A stretch of DNA of 64,000 nt from Stenotrophomonas lacuserhaii (GCF_014836545.1 NZ_JACSQS010000017.1:30482-94481); one strand, 5' to 3'. Counted from the first letter of the stretch, positions 25,365 to 34,486 are shown. The notes: generated from the sequence alone by a model not told the origin. Program-made: numbers and translations.

Positions 25365-25988
25365 ATGACGCCCGTAAACCTTCTGCTGATCGCCCTCACC
25401 GCCATCGTGTCCTACCTGGCGTTCAACAACCGCAAGCTGGCCGACCGGCTGATCCTGTGGCCACCGGCGGTGGATCGCCACCGCCAGTACGACCGGCTGG
25501 TGACCTACGGTTTCATCCACGCCGACTGGCCGCACCTGATCTTCAACATGATCACGCTGTTCTTCTTCGGCGGCCAGATCGAAACGGTGATGGTGCAGCT
25601 GTCCGGCAGCTACCTGACCTATCCGGCCTTCTATCTGGGCGCGCTGGTGGTGTCCATCCTGCCCAGCTACATCAAGAACCAGAAGAATCCCAACTACCTC
25701 AGCCTGGGCGCGTCAGGGGCGGTGTCGGCGGTGCTGTTCGCCTTCATCCTGCTCAGCCCGTGGACGATCATCCTGGTGTTCTTCATCCCGGCGCCGGCCA
25801 TCCTGTACGCGGTGTTCTACGTGGGCTACAGCATCTGGATGGACAAGAAGGGCGGGGACCGCATCAACCACAGCGCGCATCTGGCCGGTGCGGCGTTCGG
25901 CGTGTTGTTCCTGCTGGCGATGAACCCGGGCATCTTCAACCACTTCCTGCGCGAGCTGTCCAACCCGCGCTTCGGCCTGGGCGGCTGA
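25365..25988 (+). CDS. Rhomboid-family intramembrane serine protease
   Basis: 207-residue polytopic membrane protein of six helices. The N-terminal helix-1 region contains HADWPHLIFNMITLFFFGGQIE, the rhomboid L1/TM2 pattern. The catalytic Ser lies in LGASGAVSAV (about residue 117) and the catalytic His in HSAHLAGAAFGVLF (about 171). It cleaves substrates within the membrane. The start at 25365 leaves 7 bases after the peptide-transporter stop. The natural substrate is unknown. Both catalytic residues are present, so activity is expected. Confidence 0.93.
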   Translation: MTPVNLLLIALTAIVSYLAFNNRKLADRLILWPPAVDRHRQYDRLVTYGFIHADWPHLIFNMITLFFFGGQIETVMVQLSGSYLTYPAFYLGALVVSILPSYIKNQKNPNYLSLGASGAVSAVLFAFILLSPWTIILVFFIPAPAILYAVFYVGYSIWMDKKGGDRINHSAHLAGAAFGVLFLLAMNPGIFNHFLRELSNPRFGLGG

Positions 25989-26013
25989 GGCGCGCGTAGC
26001 GACCGGCGGGCGG

Positions 26014-26199
26014 CTAGCGCGTCCGCGGGGTCCCGCTGTCCACGCCATAGGTATCCAGCAGGCGGGTGAAGACTTCCTCGCCGATCTGCTGGAACTGCGT
26101 CTGCTCGGTATGACCCTCCACGGCAAGCTGCAGCAGGCCTTCCAGCAGGGCGTCATCGGTGGCGGCTGCATCGGCGGACGGAGCAGGGGGGTGTCGCAT
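26014..26199 (-). CDS. Small conserved-looking hypothetical protein (61 aa)
   Basis: A 61-residue soluble, acidic protein without transmembrane segments, preceded by a strong AGGAGG five bases before the ATG. This ribosome site is the main reason to accept it. The middle (DDALLEGLLQLAVEGHTEQTQFQQIGEEVFTRLLDTYGV) is a plausible two-helix fold. It is divergent from the small acetyltransferase gene at 26399 and convergent with the rhomboid gene. No function recognised. Confidence 0.6.
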   Translation of the reverse strand: MRHPPAPSADAAATDDALLEGLLQLAVEGHTEQTQFQQIGEEVFTRLLDTYGVDSGTPRTR

Positions 26200-26398
26200 G
26201 GGAACCTCCTGGGAAAGGGGCGGGCGGACCCGGCAGGGCCTTCCAGTGCGCCCCGTCGACAGGGGTATCGGCCGCGGCTGGCCACGCTTTAGCGGTCGAT
26301 GTGTCCGGCGCAGATAGCGCTTGCCCCTGTTCAGGCTTCACACGATCATGGCGGCAGGCTGCGCACCATCAGCAGTGCTGCCCCAGGAGATCGGTCCC

Positions 26399-26698
26399 AT
26401 GGCTTCGGTCACGCCCCCCGGATTGGCTTACGAGGTCACCCATGACGTGGCTGCGCACCGCTTCACCGCACGGGTGCAAGGTCATCTGGCGTTGCTGGAT
26501 TACCAGCTCAAGCGGCGCCGCATGGTGATCACCCACACCGAGGTACCCGATGCGATCGGCGGGCGCGGCATCGCCGGGGAACTGACCCGCGTAGCGCTGC
26601 GCTGGGCACGCGACAACAGATACAAAGTGGTTCCCGCGTGCGCTTACGCGGAGGCGTTCTTTGAACGTCACGAAGAATTCAATGACCTGTTGGCCTGA
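26399..26698 (+). CDS. Small GNAT-type N-acetyltransferase (COG2388, YjdJ-like)
   Basis: 99-residue single-domain protein of the small GNAT-like COG2388 family. It shows the typical order: a beta-strand with YQLKRRRMVITHTEVPDAIGGRGIAGELTRVALRWARDNRYKVVPACAYAEAFFERH, with the acetyl-CoA loop at GGRGIAG. AGGAGA precedes the ATG at 26399. Substrate unknown. The next gene is a lipoprotein on the same strand, 65 bases downstream. Confidence 0.85.
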   Translation: MASVTPPGLAYEVTHDVAAHRFTARVQGHLALLDYQLKRRRMVITHTEVPDAIGGRGIAGELTRVALRWARDNRYKVVPACAYAEAFFERHEEFNDLLA

Positions 26699-26763
26699 TC
26701 GGCCGACGGGGTTCGTTCCAGAAAGGAAACCGATACATGTTGCTGCCAGTCCAGGGGAAATCG

Positions 26764-27627
26764 ATGAAGTCGTTGCGCCATAAACTGCCTGCCGCCGGGG
26801 TGCTGGGCGTGGCCATCGCGGCCATGCTGCTGGCCGGTTGTGGCCGCGAGGATGGCAACAGCGCTGGCCCCCAGCCTGCCGCCGCCGATACCGCCGGACA
26901 GCTGCCTGCGCCGGTGGCCGAAGCGCCCGCTGATGCACCGGTAGCGCTTGCCGATGTGATCGAGACCAGCCCGCAGGCGGTGGTCGGCATCAGTTATGCA
27001 GCCGGGCTGGACCAGTACCCAGGGCTGGCCAAGGCGCTGCAGGACTACGCTGCCGCTGCGCGTGGCGAGCTGCAGCAGGCCCTCGATGGGCTGGGCAACG
27101 ACAAGCCGACGATGCCGTACGAGTTGTCGCTGGCGTTTGAAAAGCAGCTGGAAACCCCGGAGCTGGTGGCGGTGCGCGCCGAGGGCAGCCGCTACACCGG
27201 CGGTGCCCATGGCGAGCCGCTGGTCGCCCGCTTCGTCTGGCTGCCCGGCCCGCAGCAGATGCTGACCGCCGACCACCTGGTACCGGACGCCAAGGGGTGG
27301 AAGGCGATCAGTGACTTCGTGGCCGACCAGCTGCGCGAGCGCGTAGCGACGCGCCTGAGCAGCGAGGACATGGAGCCGGGCGCGCTGCAGGAATCGCTGC
27401 GCAGCGCCTCGCGGATGATCAACGAAGGCACCGGCGCCCGGCCGGACAACTTCCGCCAGTTCGAACCGATGACCGATGCCGCCGGCAAGGTGACCGGACT
27501 GCGGTTCGTGTTCCCCCCCTACCAGGTCGGTCCCTACTCCGAAGGCACGCAGACCGCCGAGGTGCCGGCGTCCGTGCTGGTGCCGCATGTGGCGCCGGAG
27601 TACGCCGGACTGTTCGCCCACGGCTGA
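26764..27627 (+). CDS. DUF4163/DUF3298-domain lipoprotein
   Basis: 287 residues with a clear lipoprotein signal (LLAGC, Cys about residue 26), then an Ala/Pro linker. The DUF4163-like and DUF3298-like regions (about 70-287) resemble the periplasmic RsiV C-terminal domain family: YTGGAHGEPLVARFVWLPGPQQMLTADHLV and RFVFPPYQVGPYSEGTQTAEVP. The GGAHG and YxVGPYxxG elements are characteristic. The ATG at 26764 gives the cleanest signal peptide; one at 26737 is also possible. Proteins with this fold often bind lysozyme or act in the envelope; that is inference. The cfa gene follows. Confidence 0.82.
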   Translation: MKSLRHKLPAAGVLGVAIAAMLLAGCGREDGNSAGPQPAAADTAGQLPAPVAEAPADAPVALADVIETSPQAVVGISYAAGLDQYPGLAKALQDYAAAARGELQQALDGLGNDKPTMPYELSLAFEKQLETPELVAVRAEGSRYTGGAHGEPLVARFVWLPGPQQMLTADHLVPDAKGWKAISDFVADQLRERVATRLSSEDMEPGALQESLRSASRMINEGTGARPDNFRQFEPMTDAAGKVTGLRFVFPPYQVGPYSEGTQTAEVPASVLVPHVAPEYAGLFAHG

Positions 27628-27641
27628 GCAGGGAGGCGAGG

Positions 27642-28760
27642 GTGGACGCCGCGCTGCAGGTTCGGCTCACCGCGCTGATGCTTGAAGCCGGCGTCACCCT
27701 CGGCGGCGCGCGGCCCCAGGATATCCACGTCCATGACCCACGCTTCCACGCGCGGGTGCTGGCGGGCGGGTCGCTGGCGCTCGGCGAGAGTTACATGGAT
27801 GGATGGTGGGATGCCAACCAGCTGGATTGCTTCCTGCTGCACCTGCTGCAGGCCCACCTGGACGAGCGCGTGCACAGTTGGCGTGAGCTGGCCGATGCGG
27901 TCCGCGCACGCCTGGTCAACGTGCAGGCCGGGCAGCGCAGTTTCGAAGTCGGGCGCCGCCACTATGATCTCGGCAACGACCTGTACGCGGCCATGCTGGG
28001 ACAGCGCCTGGTGTACAGCTGCGGGTACTGGCGTCAGGCCCAGGACCTGGATGCCGCACAGGAAGCCAAGCTGGACCTGGTCTGCCGCAAGCTGGCGCTG
28101 CGTCCCGGCCAGCGCGTGCTCGACATCGGCTGCGGTTGGGGGGAAGCGCTGAAGTTCGCCTGCGAACGCTACGGCGTCAGTGGCGTGGGCGTGACCATCT
28201 CCGAAGAACAGGCCGCCTATGCGCGCGAGCGCTGCGCAGGATCGCCGGTGGAGATCCGGCTGCAGGATTACCGCGCGCTGGATGAGCGCTTCGATGCGGT
28301 GTTTTCCATCGGCATGTTCGAACACGTGGGCGAACGCAACTATCGCGCGTTCTTCGACGTGGCCCGGCGTTGCCTGGCGCCGGACGGCTTGCTGCTGCTG
28401 CATACCATCGGGCGAAATGTCAGCGGCCACCGCACCGATCCATGGATCGCCCGTTACATTTTCCCCAACTCGATGCTGCCTTCGGCGGCGCAGATCACGC
28501 GCGCGTTCGAGGGCCGCTTCGTGCTTGAAGACTGGCATGGCTTCGGCACTGACTACGACCTGACGCTGCAGGCATGGCGGCGCAATGTGGAAGCGGCCTG
28601 GCCGCGGCTGGATCGGCAGCGCAACGACGAGCGCTTCAAGCGCATGTGGCGCTTCTACCTGGCCGGTTCGATGGCCGCGTTCCGCTGCCGGCATGCCCAG
28701 TTGTGGCAACTGGTGCTGTCGCCGGAAGGCGTGCCGGGCGGGTACGTGGCGCCGCGTTGA
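27642..28760 (+). CDS. cfa: Cyclopropane-fatty-acyl-phospholipid synthase
   Basis: 372-residue SAM-dependent enzyme that converts cis double bonds of membrane phospholipids to cyclopropanes. The SAM-binding motif I is VLDIGCGWGEALKFACERYG (about 155-174), preceded by HYDLGNDLYAAMLGQRLVYSCGYW, the substrate/bicarbonate-binding region. The IGMFEHVG and TIGRNVSGHRTDPWIARYIFPN segments are typical. It starts with GTG at 27642 (no nearby ATG in frame) and ends before a bidirectional terminator at 28780. It usually responds to stationary phase. Confidence 0.95.
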   Translation: MDAALQVRLTALMLEAGVTLGGARPQDIHVHDPRFHARVLAGGSLALGESYMDGWWDANQLDCFLLHLLQAHLDERVHSWRELADAVRARLVNVQAGQRSFEVGRRHYDLGNDLYAAMLGQRLVYSCGYWRQAQDLDAAQEAKLDLVCRKLALRPGQRVLDIGCGWGEALKFACERYGVSGVGVTISEEQAAYARERCAGSPVEIRLQDYRALDERFDAVFSIGMFEHVGERNYRAFFDVARRCLAPDGLLLLHTIGRNVSGHRTDPWIARYIFPNSMLPSAAQITRAFEGRFVLEDWHGFGTDYDLTLQAWRRNVEAAWPRLDRQRNDERFKRMWRFYLAGSMAAFRCRHAQLWQLVLSPEGVPGGYVAPR

Positions 28761-28779
28761 GGCCGCCGGCGGGATAAAA

Positions 28780-28805
28780 AAAACGCCCGGTTACCCGGGC
28801 GTTTT
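28780..28805. terminator. Bidirectional terminator between cfa and dcp
   Basis: An 11-bp perfect stem (AAAACGCCCGG / CCGGGCGTTTT) with loop TTAC, A-run on the left and T-run on the right. It serves cfa on + and dcp on -. Confidence 0.9.
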
Positions 28806-28831
28806 CCATTCAACGTTGCTGCAGGCGCTGT

Positions 28832-31015
28832 TTATTTGCCGGCACCGGTCAGGCCACGCTTCTCCAGCAGCGGCTCGATCTGCGGCTCATGGCCGGCGAA
28901 GTCGCGGAACAGCTGCATCGCATCCACGCTGCCGCCGCGCGACAGCAGGGTCTTGCGGAAGTGGTCGCCGTTCTTGCGGCTCAGGCCGCCGTTCTCGTTG
29001 AACCACTTCTGGGTGTTGGCGTCGAGCACTTCGGACCAGATGTAGGCGTAGTAGCCGGCCGAGTAGCCGCCCATGATGTGGCTGAAGTACGGGGTCTTGT
29101 AACGCGGCGGCACCGGCGCGTAGAAGATGCCGTCCTTGGCCAGTGCGGCGGCTTCGAACTTCATCACCTCGGCGGCGGCCGGGACCTGGTCCGCGCTGAT
29201 CTGGTGCCAGCGCTGGTCCAGCATCGCCGCACCCAGGTATTCGGTGGTGGCGAAGCCCTGGTTGAACTTGGCCGCGGCGACCACCTTGTCCAGCAGCGCC
29301 TGCGGCATCGCCGAACCATTCTGGTAGTGCTTGGCGTAGTTCTTCAGGATGACCGGATTGTCAGCCCACATCTCATTGACCTGCGAGGGGAACTCGACGA
29401 AGTCGCGCGGCACCGAGGTGCCGGAGAAATACGGGTACTTCACGTTGGAGAACATGCCGTGCAGCGCATGACCGAACTCGTGGAAGGTGGTGGTCACTTC
29501 ATCCCAGGTCAGCAGGGTCGGCTTGCCGGCCGGCGGCTTGGGGATGTTGAGGTGGTTGGCCACCACCGGCTTGAAGCCGGACAGTTCGGACTGCGAAACG
29601 TAGGAGTTCATCCATGCACCGCCACGCTTGGATGCGCGTGCATACGGGTCGAAGATGAAGATCGCCAGCTGGCTGCCGTCGGCATCGAACACGTCGTACA
29701 CGGTGACGTCTTCGTGGTAGACCGGCAGGTCGGTGCGCTGCTTGAAGGTCAGGCCGAATTCGAGTTCAGCGGCATGGAACACGCCGTCTTCCAGCACCGT
29801 CTTCATTTCGAAGTACGGCTTGAGCTGGGATTCGTCGAAGTTGTACTTGGCCTGGCGCACCTTCTCGCTGTAGAACGCCCAGTCCCAGGCTTCCAGCTTG
29901 AAGGTCGGCTTGCCGGCAGCCTTCTGTTCCTGGTCGATCATCGCCTGCAGGTCGGCGGCTTCGCGCTTGGCGTTGGCCACCGCGGCCGGGGCCAGCTGGC
30001 CCAGCATCGCGTTGACCGCTTCGGGGGTCTTGGCGGTCTGGTTGGTCAGGTTGTAGGCGGCGAAGTTGGGGAAGCCCATCAGCTTGGCCTTGTCGGCGCG
30101 CAGCTGCATGATGCGCGCCACCAGCGCGGTGTTGTCGAACTCACCGCCGCGGCTGCCGCGGGTGGTGGACGCTTCGTAGATCTTCTGGCGCAGCGCACGG
30201 TTGGCCAGGTTGGTCAGCGGCGGCTGGCCGGTGGTGTTGAGCAGGGTGATCACGTACTTGCCGTCCAGGCCGCGTGCCTTGGCCGCTTCGGCGGCGGCGC
30301 TGATCTGCTCCTGCGACAGGCCGTCGAGTTCCTTGACGTCATCCACGGTGATCGCCGAGGCATTCACTTCGGACTGCACGTTCTGGCTGAATTTGGTCCC
30401 CAGGTTGGCCAGCTCGGCGTTCATTTCCTTGAGCTTGGTCTTGTCCGCCTCGGACAGCTTGGCGCCGGCGCGTACGTAGTTCTCGTAGTACTTCTCAACC
30501 AGGCGAACGCCTTCGGCGTCCAGGCCCAGCTTGGCGCGGTCGTCATACAGCGCCTGGATGCGGGCGAACAATTTGCCGTTCAGCGCGATCGCATCACCGT
30601 GGGCGGCAAAGCGCGCCGAATAGTCGGCCTGCAGCTTCTTGCGGGTGTCATTGGTATCGGCACCGACCAGCGCGAAGAACACGGTGGTGGCGCGGTCCAG
30701 CGTTTCACCGCTCTTCTCCAGCGCGATCAGGGTGTTTTCGAAGGTCGGCTTGGCCTTGTTGTTGGCGATGGCCTCCACTTCCTTCAGCTGCTGGGCCATG
30801 CCGGCGTCGAAGGCCGGCGCGAAGTCGCTGTCGGTGATCTTGTCGAACTGCGGGTAGTGCAGCGGCAGCGGGCTGTCGGCGAAGAACGGGTTGGCCTGCT
30901 GCGCGGCGGTGCTGGCAGCCGGGGTGGCGGCGCCGGCGGAATAGGCGGGCAGGGCAAGGCCGAGGGTCATGGCCACGGCAAGGGCAAGGCGGGTGGTCAA
31001 GGCAAGGTACTCCAC
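28832..31015 (-). CDS. dcp: Exported M3-family peptidyl-dipeptidase
   Basis: 727-residue zinc metallopeptidase of family M3 (Dcp type), which removes dipeptides from peptide C-termini. The zinc motif is TTFHEFGHALHGMFS (about 500), followed by the downstream Glu in FVEFPSQVNEMW. PYFSHIMGGYSAGYYAYIWSEVLDA near the C-terminus is the substrate-binding signature. An N-terminal signal peptide (ALAVAMTLGLALPAYSAGAA) shows that this form is exported to the periplasm. The start is uncertain: GTG at 31015 or TTG at 31000, which has GTGGAG just before it. Confidence 0.93.
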   Translation of the reverse strand: MEYLALTTRLALAVAMTLGLALPAYSAGAATPAASTAAQQANPFFADSPLPLHYPQFDKITDSDFAPAFDAGMAQQLKEVEAIANNKAKPTFENTLIALEKSGETLDRATTVFFALVGADTNDTRKKLQADYSARFAAHGDAIALNGKLFARIQALYDDRAKLGLDAEGVRLVEKYYENYVRAGAKLSEADKTKLKEMNAELANLGTKFSQNVQSEVNASAITVDDVKELDGLSQEQISAAAEAAKARGLDGKYVITLLNTTGQPPLTNLANRALRQKIYEASTTRGSRGGEFDNTALVARIMQLRADKAKLMGFPNFAAYNLTNQTAKTPEAVNAMLGQLAPAAVANAKREAADLQAMIDQEQKAAGKPTFKLEAWDWAFYSEKVRQAKYNFDESQLKPYFEMKTVLEDGVFHAAELEFGLTFKQRTDLPVYHEDVTVYDVFDADGSQLAIFIFDPYARASKRGGAWMNSYVSQSELSGFKPVVANHLNIPKPPAGKPTLLTWDEVTTTFHEFGHALHGMFSNVKYPYFSGTSVPRDFVEFPSQVNEMWADNPVILKNYAKHYQNGSAMPQALLDKVVAAAKFNQGFATTEYLGAAMLDQRWHQISADQVPAAAEVMKFEAAALAKDGIFYAPVPPRYKTPYFSHIMGGYSAGYYAYIWSEVLDANTQKWFNENGGLSRKNGDHFRKTLLSRGGSVDAMQLFRDFAGHEPQIEPLLEKRGLTGAGK

Positions 31016-31116
31016 GAAGACAAGTCCCCGAGGGTAACCCGGCCCCGGACGGGTGGGCTTGTGTCGAAAGGCATGGGCGTTCAGGCTGCTGGCTTGTTCC
31101 CTGCAGCGGCCCGCCG

Positions 31117-31584
31117 ATGACCAGCGCCTTTGATTTCGACATGACCACGCTGGAAGGCGAGCGCGTTCCGCTGTCGTGCCATCGCGGAAAGCGCCTGCTG
31201 CTGGTCAACGTGGCCAGCCGCTGCGGCTTCACCCCGCAGTACACGGGCCTGGAACAGCTATGGCAGGACTACCGTGAACACGGTCTGGTGGTGATCGGCT
31301 TTCCGTGCAACCAGTTCGGTGCGCAGGAGCCCGGCGATGCCGCCCAGATCCGTGCGTTCTGTTCGCTGGACTATCCGGTGAGCTTCCCGTTGTCGGCCAG
31401 GATCGAGGTCAACGGCCCGGCCGCCGACCCGTTGTGGCAGTGGTTGTCCACACAGAAGCGCGGCCTGTTGGGCAGCGCGCGCATCAAGTGGAATTTCACC
31501 AAATTCCTGATCGACCGCGATGGCCAGGTGCAGTCCCGCTTTGCGCCCACCACCACCCCCGCACAGCTCCGCCGCCACCTGTGA
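31117..31584 (+). CDS. Glutathione peroxidase family protein
   Basis: 155-residue thiol peroxidase of the glutathione peroxidase (BtuE/GPx) family that reduces peroxides. The peroxidatic Cys is in NVASRCGFTPQYTGLEQL (about residue 36, Cys form). The FPCNQFGAQEPG and WNFTKFLIDRDG motifs supply the Gln and Trp/Asn of the catalytic set. Bacterial members often use thioredoxin rather than glutathione. It is convergent with fpr after 19 bases with no clear terminator. Confidence 0.94.
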   Translation: MTSAFDFDMTTLEGERVPLSCHRGKRLLLVNVASRCGFTPQYTGLEQLWQDYREHGLVVIGFPCNQFGAQEPGDAAQIRAFCSLDYPVSFPLSARIEVNGPAADPLWQWLSTQKRGLLGSARIKWNFTKFLIDRDGQVQSRFAPTTTPAQLRRHL

Positions 31585-31603
31585 GCCGGGCACGGGGCCC
31601 CGC

Positions 31604-32383
31604 TTATTTTTCGACGAAGGCGCGTTCGAAGACGTAATGGCCGGGGCTGCCGATGCGCGGGGAGACCTGGAAGCCCTTGGCGTCCAGCACCGTGCGCAGA
31701 TCGGCCAGCATCTGCGGGCTGCCACAGATCATCGCGCGGTCGTTGGCCGGATCCAGTTCCGGCAGGCCCAGGGTGCGCTGCATCTCGCCGCTTTCCAGCA
31801 GCGAGGTCAGCCGGCCCTGGTTGGCGAACGGCTCGCGGGTGACCGCCGGGTAATACAGCAGCTTGTCGCCGATTATGTCGCCCAGGAACTCGTGCTCGCG
31901 CAGTCCGCGTTCGAAGTAATCGCGGTAGGCCAGATCCTTTTCATAACGCACGCCGTGGGTGAGGATCACCTTGTCGAAGCGCTCGTAGGTTTCCGGATCC
32001 TTGATCACCGACAGCCACGGCGCCATGCCGGTGCCGGTGCCCAGCAGGTACAGGTTCCTGCCCGGGTGCAGGTCGCTGATCAGCAGCGTGCCGGTCGGCT
32101 TCTTGCCGACCAGTACCTTGTCGCCCGGCTTGATGTGCTGCAGGCGCGAAGTCAGCGGGCCGTCCTGCACCTTGATGCTGAAGAACTCCAGGTTCTCTTC
32201 CCAGTTCGCGCTGGCGATGGAATACGCGCGCAGCAGTGGCCGCGCTTCGGTTTCCAGGCCGATCATCACGAACTGGCCGTTCTCGAAGCGGAACCCGCTG
32301 TCACGGGTCAGGGTGAAACTGAAGTAGGCATCGGTCCAGTGGCGGACCTCAAGCACCGTCTCGGCGCCGAAAGCAGCAGACAT
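31604..32383 (-). CDS. fpr: Ferredoxin--NADP+ reductase
   Basis: 259-residue FAD enzyme of the bacterial subclass II FPR family. It exchanges electrons between NADPH and ferredoxin or flavodoxin and supports oxidative-stress defence and iron release. The FAD-binding RAYSIAS motif (about 53-59), the phosphate-binding GTGTGMAPWLSVI and the NADP-binding CGSPQML are all present. The C-terminus FVEK is the subclass II type. A Fur-like palindrome and a TAGAAT -10 element lie upstream (32416-32445), so iron regulation is likely. Confidence 0.95.
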   Translation of the reverse strand: MSAAFGAETVLEVRHWTDAYFSFTLTRDSGFRFENGQFVMIGLETEARPLLRAYSIASANWEENLEFFSIKVQDGPLTSRLQHIKPGDKVLVGKKPTGTLLISDLHPGRNLYLLGTGTGMAPWLSVIKDPETYERFDKVILTHGVRYEKDLAYRDYFERGLREHEFLGDIIGDKLLYYPAVTREPFANQGRLTSLLESGEMQRTLGLPELDPANDRAMICGSPQMLADLRTVLDAKGFQVSPRIGSPGHYVFERAFVEK

Positions 32384-32415
32384 GGGGGTAGCGTATCCAG
32401 GAAATCGTCCCGCAC

Positions 32416-32445
32416 ATTCTACCCCGAATGAGACAGGTTCTCATT
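32416..32445 (-). promoter_or_regulatory. Fur-like palindrome over fpr promoter
   Basis: On the minus strand AATGAGA and TCTCATT form a perfect 7-bp inverted repeat with 5 bases between (32427-32445), as in Fur boxes of the AATGAGAATnATTCTCATT kind. The central bases differ. TAGAAT (32416-32421) is a good -10 element just downstream, so a bound repressor would cover the -35. Regulator identity is inference. Confidence 0.5.
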
Positions 32446-32476
32446 GGCCGTAATGAGAGGCGTTCATGACCATGGT

Positions 32477-34333
32477 TCAGCGATAACCGGCAGCCTGCAG
32501 CTCGAACAGCTCGGCATAGCGGCCGCCCTCGGCCATCAGCTGGGCATGGCTGCCACTGGCCTCGATCCGGCCATCGGCCAGCACCAGGATGCGGTCGGCC
32601 ATGCGCACGGAGGAAAACCGATGCGAGATCAGTACCGCAGTGCGCTGTTCGGACAGCTCGCGGAAGCGCTGGAACACCTCGTACTCGGCGCGCGCATCCA
32701 GCGCGGCGGTCGGCTCGTCCAGGATCATCACCTGGGCCTGGCGCATGTAGGCACGGGCGATGGCGATCTTCTGCCATTGGCCACCAGAGAGATCCACGCC
32801 CTGCTTGAAGCGGCGGCCGATCACCTGCTGGTAGCCGCCGGGCAACGCCTCGATGACCTCTTCGGCCATGCCGCGTCGGGCGGCGTCGCGGATGCGCTGC
32901 GTGTCGTCCAGCGCATCGACCTGGCCGACACCGATGTTCTCGCCGGCGGTGAGGTTGTAGCGCACGAAGTCCTGGAAGATCACCCCCATGTTGGCGCGCA
33001 GGTCGTCCAGGTCGTAATCGCGCAGGTCACGGCCATCAAGCAGGATCCGGCCCTCGTCCGGGTCGTACAATCGCGCCAGCAGCTTGACCAGGGTGGTCTT
33101 GCCGGCGCCGTTTTCGCCGACCAGCGCCAGCACTTCGCCGGCATGCAGCTGGAAGTCGAGATGGCGCACGGCCCAGCTCTCGGCTTCCGGATAGCGGAAG
33201 CCCACGTTGTCGAACACGAAGCCCTCGCGGATCGGTCGCGGTACCGGCACCGCATCGGGGCGGGTGTGGATTTCCGGGGTGATCTGGAAGAACGAGAACA
33301 GGTCATCCAGGTACAGCGCCTGGCTGGCCACCTGCGAAAAACCGATCAGCAGGCCTTCCAGCAGTTGCCGCAGGCGCAGGAAACTGCCGGCCAGGAAGGT
33401 CAGGTCACCAATGCTGAAATCACCGCGCACGGTGCGCCAGGCAATGTACGCATAGGCGGTGTAGTACCCCAGCGTACCCAATGCGGCCAGCAGCGTGCCC
33501 CAGAACGCACGCTTGCGCGCCAGCGCGCGGTTGGCGTGGAAGAATCGATCGGCGAGCAGCTTGTAGCGGTCGATCAGGAACCGGTGGAGGTTGAATATCT
33601 TGACCTCCTTGGCGGTTTCCACGCTGGCCCCGACCTGGCGCAGGTAATCCAGCTGCCTGCGTTCGGGGGTCCACTGGAAGTTGAGGCTGTAGCCAGCCGC
33701 ATTGAAATGCGATTCGCCGATGAACGCCGGCACCAGCGCCAGTGCCAGCAGCACGATCAGCCACGGCGCGTAGACCAGCAGGCCCACCGCGAGGCTGGCC
33801 ACGGTAATCGCATCCTGGACCTGGCCGAACAGCTGGCTCATCAGGTTCATCCGGCCCATGGTCTGGCGCCGCGCGCGGTCCAGCTTGTCCTGCAGTTCGG
33901 GGTCCTCGAAGTCTTCCAGGTCCAGCGAGGCGGCATGCTCCATCAGGCGCACGCTGGTAACGTTGGTGAACAGTTCCGACAGCAGTGAGTCGGCGTAACT
34001 GACGATGCGCCCGAGCAGGTCCGATGCGATGGCCAGGCCGAACTCCAGCGCCAGCAGGGACAGCAGCGGGGTGAGCAGTCCGCTGGCCAGCGCCTCTCCG
34101 AACGGCGGGAAACCGGCCTCATGCTGGCTGAGCAGCACGGCCGAATCTATGATCAGCTTGCCGACGTACAACATCGCCACCGGCAGCAGGGCGCGGATGA
34201 TGCGCAGCCCCAGGCTGGCGCTGGCCAGCCATGGGTTGGTCTGCCAGACCTGGCGCAGGAAGGGGGGAAGGTTGCGCATCGCAGAGAAGCGCTGGCGCAG
34301 GCTGGGGCGGGCGGACGGAGGAGTGTCAGGCAT
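32477..34333 (-). CDS. ABC transporter, fused permease and ATPase (exporter type)
   Basis: 618-residue half-transporter: transmembrane domain (about 20-330, five to six helices) and nucleotide-binding domain (about 370-618). Walker A is GENGAGKTTLVKLLA, the signature is DLSGGQWQKIAIARA, Walker B is VMILDEPTAALDARAEYE, and the H-loop is LISHRF. It probably homodimerises to export a drug, lipid or peptide. The start MPDTPPS at 34333 is used because an upstream extension would run through a REP repeat cluster. It lies downstream of no obvious partner gene and ends 94 bases before fpr on the same strand. Substrate not predictable. Confidence 0.92.
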   Translation of the reverse strand: MPDTPPSARPSLRQRFSAMRNLPPFLRQVWQTNPWLASASLGLRIIRALLPVAMLYVGKLIIDSAVLLSQHEAGFPPFGEALASGLLTPLLSLLALEFGLAIASDLLGRIVSYADSLLSELFTNVTSVRLMEHAASLDLEDFEDPELQDKLDRARRQTMGRMNLMSQLFGQVQDAITVASLAVGLLVYAPWLIVLLALALVPAFIGESHFNAAGYSLNFQWTPERRQLDYLRQVGASVETAKEVKIFNLHRFLIDRYKLLADRFFHANRALARKRAFWGTLLAALGTLGYYTAYAYIAWRTVRGDFSIGDLTFLAGSFLRLRQLLEGLLIGFSQVASQALYLDDLFSFFQITPEIHTRPDAVPVPRPIREGFVFDNVGFRYPEAESWAVRHLDFQLHAGEVLALVGENGAGKTTLVKLLARLYDPDEGRILLDGRDLRDYDLDDLRANMGVIFQDFVRYNLTAGENIGVGQVDALDDTQRIRDAARRGMAEEVIEALPGGYQQVIGRRFKQGVDLSGGQWQKIAIARAYMRQAQVMILDEPTAALDARAEYEVFQRFRELSEQRTAVLISHRFSSVRMADRILVLADGRIEASGSHAQLMAEGGRYAELFELQAAGYR

Positions 34334-34389
34334 GCGCCTAGTGTGCGCCGCCGCGGCGTGACAAGGCAGTGGTGCCGGGGCAACGGCAG

Positions 34390-34486
34390 GACGGCCAGCG
34401 GCCGTCACTACCGAGGGGCAGGGTAGCGCCGAGCCACGCTCGGCGAGCGTAGCGCCAGGCGAAGCGTGACGACCAATGGTCGTCAC
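34390..34486. repeat. Cluster of three SMAG-like REP palindromes
   Basis: Three units: GACGGCC-AGC-GGCCGTC with ACTACC (34390-34412); GTAG plus CGCCGAGC-CAC-GCTCGGCG (34423-34445); and GTGACGACC-AAT-GGTCGTCAC (34466-34486, perfect 9-bp stem). The same three palindrome types occur together at 11641-11736. Confidence 0.8.

Noticed and set aside
34334..34486. N-terminal extension of the ABC exporter up to 34486
   Set aside because: The extension runs through REP palindromes and is unlike a membrane-protein N-terminus. MPDTPPS at 34333 is the natural start.
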